The translations under genes and the position numbers were made by a program. Source: AV40 sp963817335 (lineage in GTDB: Bacteria; Verrucomicrobiota; Verrucomicrobiia; Chthoniobacterales; UBA10450). Taken from it: DNA of 64,000 nucleotides. Numbering within the stretch: the first letter of the stretch is position 1; each line of letters starts with the position of its first letter. The stretch covers positions 372,001 through 436,000 of the forward strand of contig CAWFNX010000001.1 in the NCBI GenBank assembly GCA_963817335.1. The letters are read 5' to 3'. Positions 39,867-49,972 of this stretch are shown one piece after another. Below the pieces are notes generated by a model. That model did no database searches. It was not told where the DNA came from and was given only the letters and a program-made list of their open reading frames with translations.

Positions 39867-41321
39867 ATGATAACTGTCGATCAAGAACCACGCGTCACTC
39901 CACAGACCGGTGCAAGCAAGCCGATTCAGCGTCGGTCCACTTTTCGGGTAATCAATCCGGCCACCGGTGCGCCGTTTGCCGAAGCTCCGGCCTGCGGAAT
40001 TACTGATCTCGATGCTGCCGTTGCAGCGGCGCGGGCGGCGTTTTCAACTTGGAGCGCGAGGTCAGACGCTGAGCGACAATGTTTGCTGCACGCAATCGGC
40101 GATTCGCTCCAAGCGAATATGACCGAGCTGATGGAATTGGTGACCCGGGAAACTGGAAAACCGTTGAAGGGGCTCGGCGGCGTAGGGTCCGGAATGGAAG
40201 TCGGCGGCGCGATCGCCTGGACCCATGCCACCGCTGATCTCGATCTGCCTGTCGAGCTGATTCAGGACAATGACGAAGCGCGAGTAGAAGTTCATCGCAA
40301 ACCGCTCGGCGTCGTGGGTTCGATTCCGCCGTGGAACTGGCCGTTGATGATTGCGATCTGGCACGTGATTCCAGCGTTGCGGGCTGGAAATACGGTTGTG
40401 ATCAAGCCGTCGTCGCTTACTCCAATCGCGACCGCGCGTTTTGTTGAGCTTGCGAAAGAAATTTTGCCGCCCGGCGTGTTGAACATCGTTACCGCGACGT
40501 CCGATTCCGGGGTCGGCTCGGCCATGGCCAGGCATCCCGGGATCGACAAAATGGTATTCACCGGTTCGACTGCCACCGGAAAAAGTATCATGCAGAACGC
40601 TGCGATCAATTTGAAAAGACTCACGCTTGAACTCGGTGGTAACGATGCCGGAATCGTTTTACCCGACGTCGATCCTAAAAAAATCGCGCCGAAATTATTT
40701 GGCGTCGGCTTCCACAATAATGGCCAGACCTGCGCGTGTTTGAAACGCCTCTATGTGCACGAAAGCATCTACGAAGAACTTTGCGCCGAGCTTGCAAACA
40801 TCGCGAAGAAAACCGTCGTCGGCGATGGAATGAATCCTGAGACGGAACTCGGGCCGGTGCAGAACAGAACGCAATTGGATTATGTCCAGGAATTAGTTGA
40901 TGACGCTCGTGCTCATCATGGCCGAATTTTGTCCGGCGGCCACCGAATCAGGATCGACGGATATTTTTTCAAACCGACAATTGTCGCGGACGTAACGGAT
41001 GGAATCCGTCTGGTCGATGAGGAGCAGTTCGGTCCACTCCTACCAGTTATCAAGTATTCCGCTGTCGATGACGCAATTCGGCGCGCGAACGCAAGCCCGA
41101 ATGGGCTCGGCGGTTCGATTTGGTCGAACGACACGAAAAAAGCCGCCGACTTGGCGGTGCGTTTGGAATGTGGAACGGCCTGGGTGAATGAACACGGCGC
41201 AATTCAACCGAACGCGCCGTTTGGCGGAGTGAAGCAGTCAGGAATCGGCGTCGAGTTTGGTCGCTGGGGCCTTGGGGAATACACCTCGATCCAGACACTC
41301 AAAGTGATGAAGACTATCTAG
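39867..41321 (+). CDS. Aldehyde dehydrogenase family protein
   Basis: 484 residues from the ATG at 39867. FRVINPATGAPFAEAPACGI opens the domain. KPLGVVGSIPPWNWPLMIAI, MVFTGSTATGKSIMQ (cofactor loop), LTLELGGNDAGIVLPDVD (base Glu) and FHNNGQTCACLKRLYVHESI (nucleophile Cys) are intact. WVNEHGAIQPNAPFGGVKQS ends it. It is different in sequence from the deoC-linked enzyme. The substrate is unknown, and no neighbouring pathway gene indicates one. Confidence 0.93.
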   Translation: MITVDQEPRVTPQTGASKPIQRRSTFRVINPATGAPFAEAPACGITDLDAAVAAARAAFSTWSARSDAERQCLLHAIGDSLQANMTELMELVTRETGKPLKGLGGVGSGMEVGGAIAWTHATADLDLPVELIQDNDEARVEVHRKPLGVVGSIPPWNWPLMIAIWHVIPALRAGNTVVIKPSSLTPIATARFVELAKEILPPGVLNIVTATSDSGVGSAMARHPGIDKMVFTGSTATGKSIMQNAAINLKRLTLELGGNDAGIVLPDVDPKKIAPKLFGVGFHNNGQTCACLKRLYVHESIYEELCAELANIAKKTVVGDGMNPETELGPVQNRTQLDYVQELVDDARAHHGRILSGGHRIRIDGYFFKPTIVADVTDGIRLVDEEQFGPLLPVIKYSAVDDAIRRANASPNGLGGSIWSNDTKKAADLAVRLECGTAWVNEHGAIQPNAPFGGVKQSGIGVEFGRWGLGEYTSIQTLKVMKTI

Positions 41322-41352
41322 GTCGCGGCGATTTCAGTCAGCGCCGACTATT

Positions 41353-43395
41353 TTATGCCGGTGCGCCGGGCGCGTCCGGAAGCGGCGGGTGAGTTTCGGG
41401 ACCGACCACTACCTGGCGTGGCGGTTTTTCAGGCGGCATTTTTTCGCCGGATGTCGGCGTGACGGTCGGTGGCGGATTTTTTAGTTCGCCGTATTCGATC
41501 AGTTCCTTGATCTGCATCCCGTCCAAAGTTTCGTACTCGAGCAACGTTTTCGCAATCGAGTCCAGGTGAGCCCGATGAGCGATCAGGGTTTGTTTCGCGG
41601 TTTGATACGCGTCATCGAGCAGCCGGCGGACTTCACGATCAATCTCTTCGGCGGTCGCTTCGCTGTAATCGCGGTTACGGGTCAGCTCTCGGCCAAGAAA
41701 AACGTAATCTTCGTGTTCGCCGTATTCGACCATGCCGAGTTTTTCGCTCATGCCCCATTCGCAAACCATCTTGCGAGCCATTGCCGTGGCCATTTTGATG
41801 TCGCCGGCGGCGCCGTTGGTCACATCACCGAAAACAATTTCCTCGGCGACCCGGCCGCCCATTTTCACGGCGAGCGAGGCGAGCAACTCGTTTTTGCGAT
41901 TGGTGTACTTGTCTTCCTCGGGCAACCACATGGTCGAGCCGAGCGACGGGCCGCGCGGAATGATGGTCACCTTGTGAAGCGGCTCGGTGTGCGGCAGCAA
42001 TTCGAGCAACAGCGCGTGACCCGCTTCGTGATACGCGGTGTTCTGTTTTTCTTTTTCGCTGAGCGCGAGACTGCGGCGCTCCTTGCCCCAACGCACTTTG
42101 TCGCGCGCTTCTTCGAGTTCTTTGAGAGTGATTCCTTTTAATCCGCGACGTGCGGCAAGCAGAGCGGCCTCATTAATCACGTTCGCGAGCTCGGCGCCCG
42201 AATAACCGGGGGTGCCGCGCGCGACCACAGCCAAGTCAACACCTTCGGCGAGTTTCACTTTCTTGGAGTGCACCCGCAAAATTTCCTCTCGGCCTTTTAC
42301 ATCGGGAAGATTGACGGTGATTTGGCGATCGAAACGTCCCGGTCGCAGCAACGCCGGATCGAGAACGTCCGGGCGATTGGTCGCGGCAATGATGATTACA
42401 CCTTCCTGGGTATCGAACCCGTCCATCTCGACGAGCAACGCATTCAGAGTTTGTTCGCGCTCGTCGTGACCGCCGCCGACACCGTGGCCGCGATGACGGC
42501 CGACCGCGTCGATTTCATCGATGAAAATAATGCAGGGCGCGGATTTCTTGCCTTGCTCGAACATGTCGCGGACGCGGCTCGCGCCGACACCGACGAACAT
42601 TTCGACGAAATCCGAACCGCTGATTGAGAAAAACGGAACGTCTGCTTCACCGGCGATTGCTCGTGCCAGCAGAGTCTTTCCAGTGCCCGGAGGGCCGACC
42701 ATCAACACGCCTTTCGGAATTCGCCCGCCGAGTTTCTGAAATTTTTTCGGATCGCGCAAAAACTCGACCAGCTCCTGGACTTCGTCTTTGGCTTCTTCGA
42801 CACCGGCCACGTCCTTGAAGGTGATTTTGTTTTTGTCACGCGCGAGCATGCGCGCTTTTGATTTGCCGAAGTTGAGCGCGCCCTTGCCGGCCATGCGGAT
42901 TTGCTGCCGGAATAAAAAGTAGAGCAGCAGAAGCAAAAGGAGAACGGGCGCAAAACTCGCAAACACTTGGGTCCACGGATGCGACTCGGAACGGATGGCC
43001 GGCTGGATTCCGCCGGCCGCGAGTTTTTCCTGCAAGTTGCTGGTGAAATTCAAATAAACGGTGGTGCGAAACCACACGTCCTGGTTTTGGGTACCGCCGG
43101 ATCCCTGTTTGATGTATTTTCCGCGGAGTTGCTGGGTCGGCTGGCCCTCTTCGACGTACAGGGTGAGAGGATTGTTCTTATCGTTCACGATCTGCTTGTT
43201 TTCGAGCAGCTCGAGAAAGCGGTTGTAGGGGACGTCTTCAAACTGCTGATAACCGCCGCGATAAAACAACATCGCGAGTGCGAAAAAGCCGAACGCGACC
43301 GCGACCAGGATGACGCCGCGCCAATTAAAGCTCGGCTCGTTGCCGTTGCCGCGCTGCTTGTTGTCGCGTTGGGAGTTACGATCGGATTGTGGCAT
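41353..43395 (-). CDS. ftsH: ATP-dependent zinc metalloprotease FtsH
   Basis: 680 residues. Membrane helices at about 27-44 and 147-163 enclose a periplasmic domain of about 100 residues. The AAA domain has Walker A GPPGTGKT at 234-241, the pore loop FVEMFVGVGASRVR, Walker B IIFIDEIDAVGRHRG and the second region of homology ATNRPDVLDPALLRPGRFDR. The protease site is YHEAGHALL. The tail is Pro-rich. It degrades damaged and regulatory membrane proteins; HflK/HflC at 12-14 kb are likely partners. It is divergent from the large ABC gene, with 214 bases between. Confidence 0.97.
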   Translation of the reverse strand: MPQSDRNSQRDNKQRGNGNEPSFNWRGVILVAVAFGFFALAMLFYRGGYQQFEDVPYNRFLELLENKQIVNDKNNPLTLYVEEGQPTQQLRGKYIKQGSGGTQNQDVWFRTTVYLNFTSNLQEKLAAGGIQPAIRSESHPWTQVFASFAPVLLLLLLLYFLFRQQIRMAGKGALNFGKSKARMLARDKNKITFKDVAGVEEAKDEVQELVEFLRDPKKFQKLGGRIPKGVLMVGPPGTGKTLLARAIAGEADVPFFSISGSDFVEMFVGVGASRVRDMFEQGKKSAPCIIFIDEIDAVGRHRGHGVGGGHDEREQTLNALLVEMDGFDTQEGVIIIAATNRPDVLDPALLRPGRFDRQITVNLPDVKGREEILRVHSKKVKLAEGVDLAVVARGTPGYSGAELANVINEAALLAARRGLKGITLKELEEARDKVRWGKERRSLALSEKEKQNTAYHEAGHALLLELLPHTEPLHKVTIIPRGPSLGSTMWLPEEDKYTNRKNELLASLAVKMGGRVAEEIVFGDVTNGAAGDIKMATAMARKMVCEWGMSEKLGMVEYGEHEDYVFLGRELTRNRDYSEATAEEIDREVRRLLDDAYQTAKQTLIAHRAHLDSIAKTLLEYETLDGMQIKELIEYGELKNPPPTVTPTSGEKMPPEKPPRQVVVGPETHPPLPDAPGAPA

Positions 43396-43609
43396 AAGGG
43401 ATGCGATTACTGGCTGAGATGGACGCTATCATGAACGGATGGCATTGCAAAAAGGTCCGAGCCGGACTGGCATTATTGGGAAGGTGATGATGACAACTGA
43501 GGAGATAAGCAAGGATCAGGCGAGAGCACGCGTTGCTTAACACCGCGATTCCTGTAAAATTTCAGTCGGCCACGCCAAAGCCCGGAAAAGGCGGCGCCTA
43601 AATCGGGAA

Positions 43610-46600
43610 ATGACTCAATTGGTTTCAACAGTCGCGGAAAAGCTCGACCGCGCGGTCCAAAAAGTGACGCCGCTCGCATATCGCGTGCGTCGCGAGGGCC
43701 GTCGCCTCATGCGCCGGGCCCTGCGCAAGCCCCGCAGCGTCTCGGAAGGTCCGAACCTGTTACCGTTACTGATCCAGGTCCTGGCGAGTTTCTCCAAGGC
43801 CGACGGCGTTCTACTCGAGGAAGAGATCGACTCCAGTCTTGGATTTCTTCGGTACGATTATCCCGAAGCGGTTTACTCCGAGCTGCGCCAACTTTTTCGT
43901 CAGGCGCTTTACGAACAACAGGATTTGGCGGCGATGGCCCAGAAGCTCAGCACCCAATTGAGTACCGAACGCAAAATCATGCTCGGCGTTCAACTTTACG
44001 ATCTCATTTCGCAGGCAGGACTAAAACAGGAACAAGTCGTCGCGTTTTATTCGTTCATGTCCCTGCTGGGGATGGCGGCCCAGGCCATCGACATCGTTTA
44101 TCAACTTAACGCGTCGGAAGACGCCGACCCGTCCATTTATCAGCGGGGCGCATCGCCGTTGGAATCGCTCTCGTTCGCCAACCACGGAAAGGCTGACGTG
44201 AAAATGAAGAGCCTGACCGAGGTCGATCGGTTGATGGCGTTTCGTTATCACGAATTGATCTTGTTGAAAAATTACAGCGGCCAGAGCGTTTCGGTCCGCG
44301 GACGACCACTGGTGCGCGGCGGATTTTGCCGAATTTATCCAGGCCAACGGATTTTGGTCGGCGACACCGTCCTTAGCTATCAGGAGCTGGCCCAATATTT
44401 TAACGCGAAGAAGAACGTTTCCGTCCCGCAGATTTACATCCGGGTAAACAAAGACGTCGACGAAGTTGCGCTGGAACGCGCGCGGACGCGGGAAAGCGCG
44501 CTCGAGATCGCATTCGGTTTGAAAGTGCGAGTCAAAGCGTTGCGCGATGTCGACGCGGTCCTCAACGGAGTGAAACTCAAAACCGGCGCCCAAGTCGAAG
44601 CCTCGCTCGAAGACAGAATCGTTTTCCACAACAACAGCGAGATGGATTTAACCGATCTGCGGCGTCGGGCTCGCGCTCTTGGCGGCCGGTTCCAACTCAA
44701 AGCTTCCAAATCGGAGTACCTGGTCTCCAACGATCCAAGCAAACTGCAAGCTGACGATATTCTGCTTTCGCCTGGGACGGCAGGCGACGTGTTGCTGAAG
44801 ATTTTCTGTGACTACGACCAACGGGTCGGGCAATTGGAAGTAATCGAAGCGGACCGGCCGATCATGGTTGGCGACGTATCTGTTCGATCGACCTACCCAT
44901 TGAAGGATGGCGACACCATCCGGATCGACATCGGACAATTTCTGCGCTGCAACTTTTCGGAACGTATCCTTGAGGAAGAGCGCAACATCATTCGGACCCT
45001 TGAAGTGACCGAAGTGACACATCATTTCAGCAGCGGCGATACCGGGCTCGATGGAATTTCGTTGGCCCTGACCCGGGGCGAGCTGGTTTGCGTGATGGGT
45101 GCGAGTGGTTGTGGCAAGAGCACGCTATTGCGGGTTCTGGCGGGACAACTTCAACCGAGCAGCGGCAACGTTTATCTGAATGGCCGTTCGCTTTATCCCA
45201 ATCTCGACGATCTCAAGAAATACATCAGTTACATTCCGCAGGAGGACGCGTTCGACGAGCACCTCACCATCGGCGAGAATTTGCAATTAGCCGCCGCGAT
45301 TCGCTCGCCGCATTTGTCCCGGAGGGATCGAGTGCGACGTCTCGAAGCGAAACTGGTCGAGCTCGGTTTAGGCGAACGCCGTGATGCCGTGGTCGGCGCG
45401 GCGGCGAAGAAGACATTGAGCGGCGGCGAGCGTAAACGCCTCAACATCGGGCTCGATATGATCGGGATGTCTGATGTTTACCTGTTCGACGAACCCACTT
45501 CGGGTCTGTCGTCGAAAGATTCCGAGCACGTCATCGAAATCATCCGTTCGATGGCGCACAACAAAATCATCATCGTCACGATTCACCAGCCGAGCTCGAA
45601 GTTGTTTCAAATGTTTCACAAGGCAGTCTTGCTCGACAAAGGCGGGCGCCTGGTGTTTTTCGGAACTCCGAGCGAAATGCTTCGCTATTTTGCCGAGGCC
45701 GAACATCAGCACCAGTTCGGGGCGGAACTGGGGGCGTGTCCGTCCTGCGGAACGACCCGGCCAGAATTCATTTTCGACGTGCTGGAAACACCGCTGCGCG
45801 ATCTCAGTGGCGACATTATTTACGAGGAGAACAGTCGCGGGCAGTTGGTGGCAGCGCGGCGGTACTCACCGGAATTCTGGCGCGACAAATACGAAGCGTT
45901 CCGGCTGATCCAGGACGTCAAACAAGTTTCGTTGCGTCGCGAACAGGTGCCGCCGCTTCCCTCGACGGTGACCCAGAAGCGAAAACGGTTACCGATTCGG
46001 TGGCATGACGAATGGACCCAATTCCGCGCCCTGCTGCGGCGCTCCTTCATCAGCAAACTTCGCAATCGCGCAAATATTTGGATTACGACCTGCGCGGCGC
46101 CGGTGCTCGCGCTGATGATTGGCACGCTGCTGCGCTATTCCGAAAGTGGGAAATACGATTTCGCATCGGCCTTTCACATTCCGACCTATCTGTTCCTCGG
46201 ACTGCTGGTGGCGATGTTCCTGTCGCTGACCAACAGCGCGGACGACATCATTCGCGACCGGCCGGTGTTGCAGCGGGAACGCAATCTCGACGTGCGATTG
46301 CCGTATTACATCTTCGCCAAGATGTCCTCACTGTCGGTGTTCGCGCTGGTCCAGTGCGTGTTGTTCGTCTTTATCGGCAACTACATTCTCGAGATCCGCG
46401 GCATGTTCTGGCTGCACCTCGGTCTGATGTTCATGACCTCGGTGGGCAGCCTGGCCCTTGGTTTGCTCGTGTCGTCGATGGTGTCGGACGCCAAGACCGC
46501 GGCCAACATTGTGCCGCTGGTGCTCATTCCCCAGATCCTGATGAGCGGCGCTCTTATTAAATATGAGGACATGAACCGGAATCTCAGCCTGGTTTACTCG

Positions 46601-47224
46601 CTGACCCGGTGGTTCCACGAGCATCCGACCAAAGACCGCGGCAAGAAAATGGACAGCAAGTTGCAGGTGCCGTTCGTCTGCCAGTTCATTCCGATGCGGT
46701 GGTCCTACGAAGAAATGGTGGTAGCGCAGGCGAAACTCAACCCGCTGACCTCGCGGCAAGACCGCGCCCAGAGCGAGATCGACGCGATCGTCGCGAAACA
46801 TTCGTCCGATCCCGCCGATGGAAAGCGTCTCGATGAATTGAAGGAAATCCTCGCGGTCTTGTCCGGGCTCGAAGCGAAATCGGCCGATGAACTGGATCGT
46901 TACCTCAAGAAGGTCGATCTCGTGCTTAATAGGAAGAGAACATTCGATCCGAAAGACTTCAAGGAGGCAAAGGGTGAAGTTACCGCCGAGCAAATCTACG
47001 TGAACCAAAAAGTTTCGGATTTGATTTCGAACGCGGAGATGGAGCAAAGCGATTATCGTCGCGGAACCCGGCCGAACGTTTTCTTTGGTGCGGAAAAACG
47101 TTATCTCGGCGCAAAGGTCAGCGTTTTCATGTTCAACACCCTGGTGCTGGTTGGATCGACCCTGGGTCTGCTCGGTTTGCTTTATTGGATTTTGCGGCGG
47201 CAACTGGAAGTCAGACGCACTTAG
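43610..47224 (+). CDS. ABCG-type ABC transporter with TerB-like and FHA-like N-terminal domains
   Basis: 1204 residues. Residues about 48-165 form a helical TerB-like domain (IQVLASFSKADGVLLEEEID). Two FHA-like beta regions follow at about 215-265 (VSVRGRPLVRGGFCRIYPGQ) and 350-445 (FQLKASKSEYLVSN, then PLKDGDTIRI). The nucleotide-binding domain has Walker A GASGCGKS at 497-504, signature LSGGERKR at 603-610 and Walker B VYLFDEP. An ABC-2 membrane domain follows from about residue 815 with six helices and a long charged insert (about 1030-1150) before the last helix. The substrate is unknown; it acts in the inner membrane as a homodimer. Confidence 0.9.
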   Translation: MTQLVSTVAEKLDRAVQKVTPLAYRVRREGRRLMRRALRKPRSVSEGPNLLPLLIQVLASFSKADGVLLEEEIDSSLGFLRYDYPEAVYSELRQLFRQALYEQQDLAAMAQKLSTQLSTERKIMLGVQLYDLISQAGLKQEQVVAFYSFMSLLGMAAQAIDIVYQLNASEDADPSIYQRGASPLESLSFANHGKADVKMKSLTEVDRLMAFRYHELILLKNYSGQSVSVRGRPLVRGGFCRIYPGQRILVGDTVLSYQELAQYFNAKKNVSVPQIYIRVNKDVDEVALERARTRESALEIAFGLKVRVKALRDVDAVLNGVKLKTGAQVEASLEDRIVFHNNSEMDLTDLRRRARALGGRFQLKASKSEYLVSNDPSKLQADDILLSPGTAGDVLLKIFCDYDQRVGQLEVIEADRPIMVGDVSVRSTYPLKDGDTIRIDIGQFLRCNFSERILEEERNIIRTLEVTEVTHHFSSGDTGLDGISLALTRGELVCVMGASGCGKSTLLRVLAGQLQPSSGNVYLNGRSLYPNLDDLKKYISYIPQEDAFDEHLTIGENLQLAAAIRSPHLSRRDRVRRLEAKLVELGLGERRDAVVGAAAKKTLSGGERKRLNIGLDMIGMSDVYLFDEPTSGLSSKDSEHVIEIIRSMAHNKIIIVTIHQPSSKLFQMFHKAVLLDKGGRLVFFGTPSEMLRYFAEAEHQHQFGAELGACPSCGTTRPEFIFDVLETPLRDLSGDIIYEENSRGQLVAARRYSPEFWRDKYEAFRLIQDVKQVSLRREQVPPLPSTVTQKRKRLPIRWHDEWTQFRALLRRSFISKLRNRANIWITTCAAPVLALMIGTLLRYSESGKYDFASAFHIPTYLFLGLLVAMFLSLTNSADDIIRDRPVLQRERNLDVRLPYYIFAKMSSLSVFALVQCVLFVFIGNYILEIRGMFWLHLGLMFMTSVGSLALGLLVSSMVSDAKTAANIVPLVLIPQILMSGALIKYEDMNRNLSLVYSLTRWFHEHPTKDRGKKMDSKLQVPFVCQFIPMRWSYEEMVVAQAKLNPLTSRQDRAQSEIDAIVAKHSSDPADGKRLDELKEILAVLSGLEAKSADELDRYLKKVDLVLNRKRTFDPKDFKEAKGEVTAEQIYVNQKVSDLISNAEMEQSDYRRGTRPNVFFGAEKRYLGAKVSVFMFNTLVLVGSTLGLLGLLYWILRRQLEVRRT

Positions 47225-47306
47225 CGAAGTCTGTTCCGCTTCCGCTCAGTCTTAATCTGGCTTAGGAAAGCAGGACGAAAAGGAAGAGGTAGAGGAAGAC
47301 TTAGTT

Positions 47307-48437
47307 ATGAAAAATGACACCAACGGCGAAACAAAACTCATTGTCGCTTCGAGCGACATTGATGCAGACATGCTTTACGCGACAAAGTTTTGGGCGGGCG
47401 ATCCATTCATTTTTCTTCAGCAAAATGGAAAACGCACCATTGTTTTGACGGACCTCGAAATGGGGCGCGGAAAACGGACGGCGAAAGTCGACGAATTCGT
47501 CTCGTTCAATCAGCTCGAGCAGGAGGTTCAGGGCAATTCAAAGCAGGCGCCGCCGTTTGAGAAAGTGGTCGCTCATTTTTTGCGGAAGCGCGGCGTGAAA
47601 CAGGCAACGGTGCCGGCGAATTTCGCGCTCGGCTACGCGCGCGAACTGGCCAAGGACGATATCGATCTTTCGATGGCGAACGGACTCTTTTGGCCGGAGC
47701 GCGAAGCGAAGACCGATGAAGAACTGAAACTAATCGGCCGCGCGCTCCGCATTACCGAAACTGGAATGAAACGCGGAGTCGAAGTTTTGAAAGCGTCGAA
47801 GCCAAAAGGAAAAAAACTTAGCTGGGCCGGTAAAACGCTGACCTCCGAACTTCTGCGGGCCGAGATCGACACGGCGATTTTGCGCGTCGGCGGACTTGCA
47901 GCCAACACCATTGTCGCCGGCGGCGATCAGGCCTGCGATCCGCACGAGCGCGGTTCTGGTCCGCTGTATGCCAACTCACTGATCATTCTCGATATTTTTC
48001 CACGCGATACCCAGACCGGTTATTGGGGGGACATGACCCGGACCGTGGTTCGGGGTCGCGCCAGCGAAGCGCAGCGCAAACTCTGGCAAACGGTGAAAGA
48101 CGGCCAGGAACAGGCCCTGCGCGAAATTAAAGACGGCATAGACGGAATGAAAATCCACAAGGCGATCCAGGCGCTGTTTAAAAAGCGCGGTTATCCGACG
48201 GAAATTCGAAAAGGGCAGAACGTTGGATTTTTTCATGGCACCGGCCACGGGCTTGGGCTGGAGATCCACGAATATCCCCGCCTCCAAAAGGTGGTGCTGA
48301 AAGAGCGACAAGTAGTGACGGTGGAGCCAGGTCTGTATTATCCCGGCCTTGGTGGAGTCCGGCACGAAGACGTGGTGGTTGTGACCAAGACCGGCTCTAA
48401 AATCCTATCCAAGTTCCCCAAGCCGTTGGAAATTTAA
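47307..48437 (+). CDS. M24-family (Xaa-Pro aminopeptidase-like) metallopeptidase
   Basis: 376 residues. An N-terminal creatinase-like domain (about 1-150) precedes the pita-bread domain. LIILDIFPRDTQTGYWGDMT gives the two metal Asp residues, FFHGTGHGLGLEIHEYP the His, VVTVEPGLYYPGLGGVRHED the two Glu. It would cleave N-terminal residues before proline or a similar bond in the cytoplasm. The 82-base gap upstream contains a purine-rich stretch of GAAGAGG-like repeats just before the ATG, which doubles as a ribosome binding site. Confidence 0.9.
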   Translation: MKNDTNGETKLIVASSDIDADMLYATKFWAGDPFIFLQQNGKRTIVLTDLEMGRGKRTAKVDEFVSFNQLEQEVQGNSKQAPPFEKVVAHFLRKRGVKQATVPANFALGYARELAKDDIDLSMANGLFWPEREAKTDEELKLIGRALRITETGMKRGVEVLKASKPKGKKLSWAGKTLTSELLRAEIDTAILRVGGLAANTIVAGGDQACDPHERGSGPLYANSLIILDIFPRDTQTGYWGDMTRTVVRGRASEAQRKLWQTVKDGQEQALREIKDGIDGMKIHKAIQALFKKRGYPTEIRKGQNVGFFHGTGHGLGLEIHEYPRLQKVVLKERQVVTVEPGLYYPGLGGVRHEDVVVVTKTGSKILSKFPKPLEI

Positions 48438-48552
48438 GGCGGAACGCGTTGTCCCCGACGCGTTTGCCCATCGTTTTCGGAGAAGCCGATCCACCTAAAT
48501 GAACGCCGGCTTCGCTTGAGCGTCTAACTTAGGCAACTAGATTACCACAGGC

Positions 48553-49251
48553 ATGTTCTATCCAATTGGGTTCGGCGGGCAGCATTGGGTTCTCTACCTC
48601 ATCCTGCCGGCAATTTTAGGCATCTGGGCGCAGATTCGCGTGACCGGTGCGTTCAATCGTTGGGGGAAAGTGCGCGTGTCATCGAATATTACCGGCGCCG
48701 AATGCGCCAGAGAGATTTTGCAAGCCGCCCAAATCCATGACGTCGACGTGGTCCAGGTCGACGGCTTCCTGGGCGACCATTACGATCCGGCCCAGAAAAA
48801 ACTTTGTCTTTCCAGCAATGTTTACAACACGCCATCCGTCGCGGCGTTGGGAATTGCCGCGCACGAAACCGGTCACGCGATTCAACATGCAAAAGCCTAC
48901 GCTCCGTTGAAAGCAAGGATGGCGATTGTTCCCGTCACTCAAATCGCTTCGCAAATGCTGCCGTTTATCATAATCGGCGGTTTCTGGTTCCGGATCACGG
49001 GACTCATCACCCTGGGCATTTATTGCTACCTGATCCTGGCCATCTTTCAGTTGATCACTTTGCCGGTTGAATTCGACGCCTCGCGCCGGGCGAAGATCAT
49101 TCTGCAGCAAATGCGAATTATTCAGCCGGGGGAAGAAACCGTTGGAGTGAACAACGTGCTGAATGCGGCCGCGCTTACTTATGTGGCGGCGTTCATCGCC
49201 GCTCTCGGAAACTTGCTCTGGTTGATGTCAGTGCGCGATCGGCGAAGTTGA
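48553..49251 (+). CDS. YugP-type neutral zinc metallopeptidase (membrane)
   Basis: 232 residues. A membrane helix at the start (WVLYLILPAILGIWAQI), then SSNITGAECAREILQ and VQVDGFLGDHYDPAQKKLCL lead to the zinc motif AAHETGHAIQHAKAY (HExxH). LPVEFDASRRAKIIL supplies the third ligand region, and two or three more helices complete it. This is the PF04298/YugP pattern of membrane peptidases of unknown substrate. It lies 21 bases before the sigma factor gene and may belong to the same operon. Confidence 0.92.
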   Translation: MFYPIGFGGQHWVLYLILPAILGIWAQIRVTGAFNRWGKVRVSSNITGAECAREILQAAQIHDVDVVQVDGFLGDHYDPAQKKLCLSSNVYNTPSVAALGIAAHETGHAIQHAKAYAPLKARMAIVPVTQIASQMLPFIIIGGFWFRITGLITLGIYCYLILAIFQLITLPVEFDASRRAKIILQQMRIIQPGEETVGVNNVLNAAALTYVAAFIAALGNLLWLMSVRDRRS

Positions 49252-49271
49252 TCGGATTCCAGTTGAAGAAC

Positions 49272-49961
49272 ATGAATCCTGCAATCGCGTTGCAACCGGC
49301 CAGGCGCATCTCCGATTTGTTGTCGTCCGGCTCGGATGCTGGTGCTAAGTCTAAAAAGAAGGCGATGGACGAAGCCCGAAAAGATGAAGACCAGCGGCTG
49401 GTGGCGCGCACCCAACAGGGCGACGCGGCTGCTTTCGACGATCTGGTGGTGAAATACACCCCGCGGCTTTACGGCCTGGTTTACAACATGACCTCGAATC
49501 ACGAGGACACGAACGACCTTTTGCAGGACATTTTCGCCAAGGCTTATAAGGCGATCCGCGGCTTTCGCGGCAAATCGTCGTTTTACACCTGGATCCATTC
49601 GATCGCGGTCAACATGACCCTGAATTTCCTCAAAAAGCGGGGTCGCCGTTATTCCCTCAGCCTGGACGACGTGGACGCCAGCATCCAGAACGACAAGGAA
49701 TTCATCGAAGCCACCGCCTCCAGCAGCCCGGTCCGGGAGGCGGACCTGTCCGAGCTCCAAAAAAGGTTGAACGAGGCGATGATGAAATTGTCTGATGAAC
49801 ACAGAGCTGTGGTTACAATGTTTCATATCCAGGGGATGCCCCACGCAGAGATCAGTAAAATCTTGAATGTTTCCGAAGGCACGGTACGATCCCGTCTCTT
49901 TTACGCCAACCGGCAGCTGCAAAACTATCTGGACGAATTTCGAAAAAACCCGGTTACCTGA
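49272..49961 (+). CDS. ECF-type RNA polymerase sigma factor
   Basis: 229 residues from the ATG at 49272; TTG at 49248 and ATG at 49365 are alternatives. Region 2 is AFDDLVVKYTPRLYGLVYNM, then DTNDLLQDIFAKAYKAIRGF (regions 2.2-2.4), and FYTWIHSIAVNMTLNFL. Region 4 is LSDEHRAVVTMFHIQGMPHA with ISKILNVSEGTVRSRLFYAN. It is of the RpoE/SigW type that answers envelope stress. It is followed 11 bases later by a small membrane protein, a probable anti-sigma factor, and then by a dead HtrA. Confidence 0.95.
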   Translation: MNPAIALQPARRISDLLSSGSDAGAKSKKKAMDEARKDEDQRLVARTQQGDAAAFDDLVVKYTPRLYGLVYNMTSNHEDTNDLLQDIFAKAYKAIRGFRGKSSFYTWIHSIAVNMTLNFLKKRGRRYSLSLDDVDASIQNDKEFIEATASSSPVREADLSELQKRLNEAMMKLSDEHRAVVTMFHIQGMPHAEISKILNVSEGTVRSRLFYANRQLQNYLDEFRKNPVT

Positions 49962-49972
49962 TCAGCCCGCAA

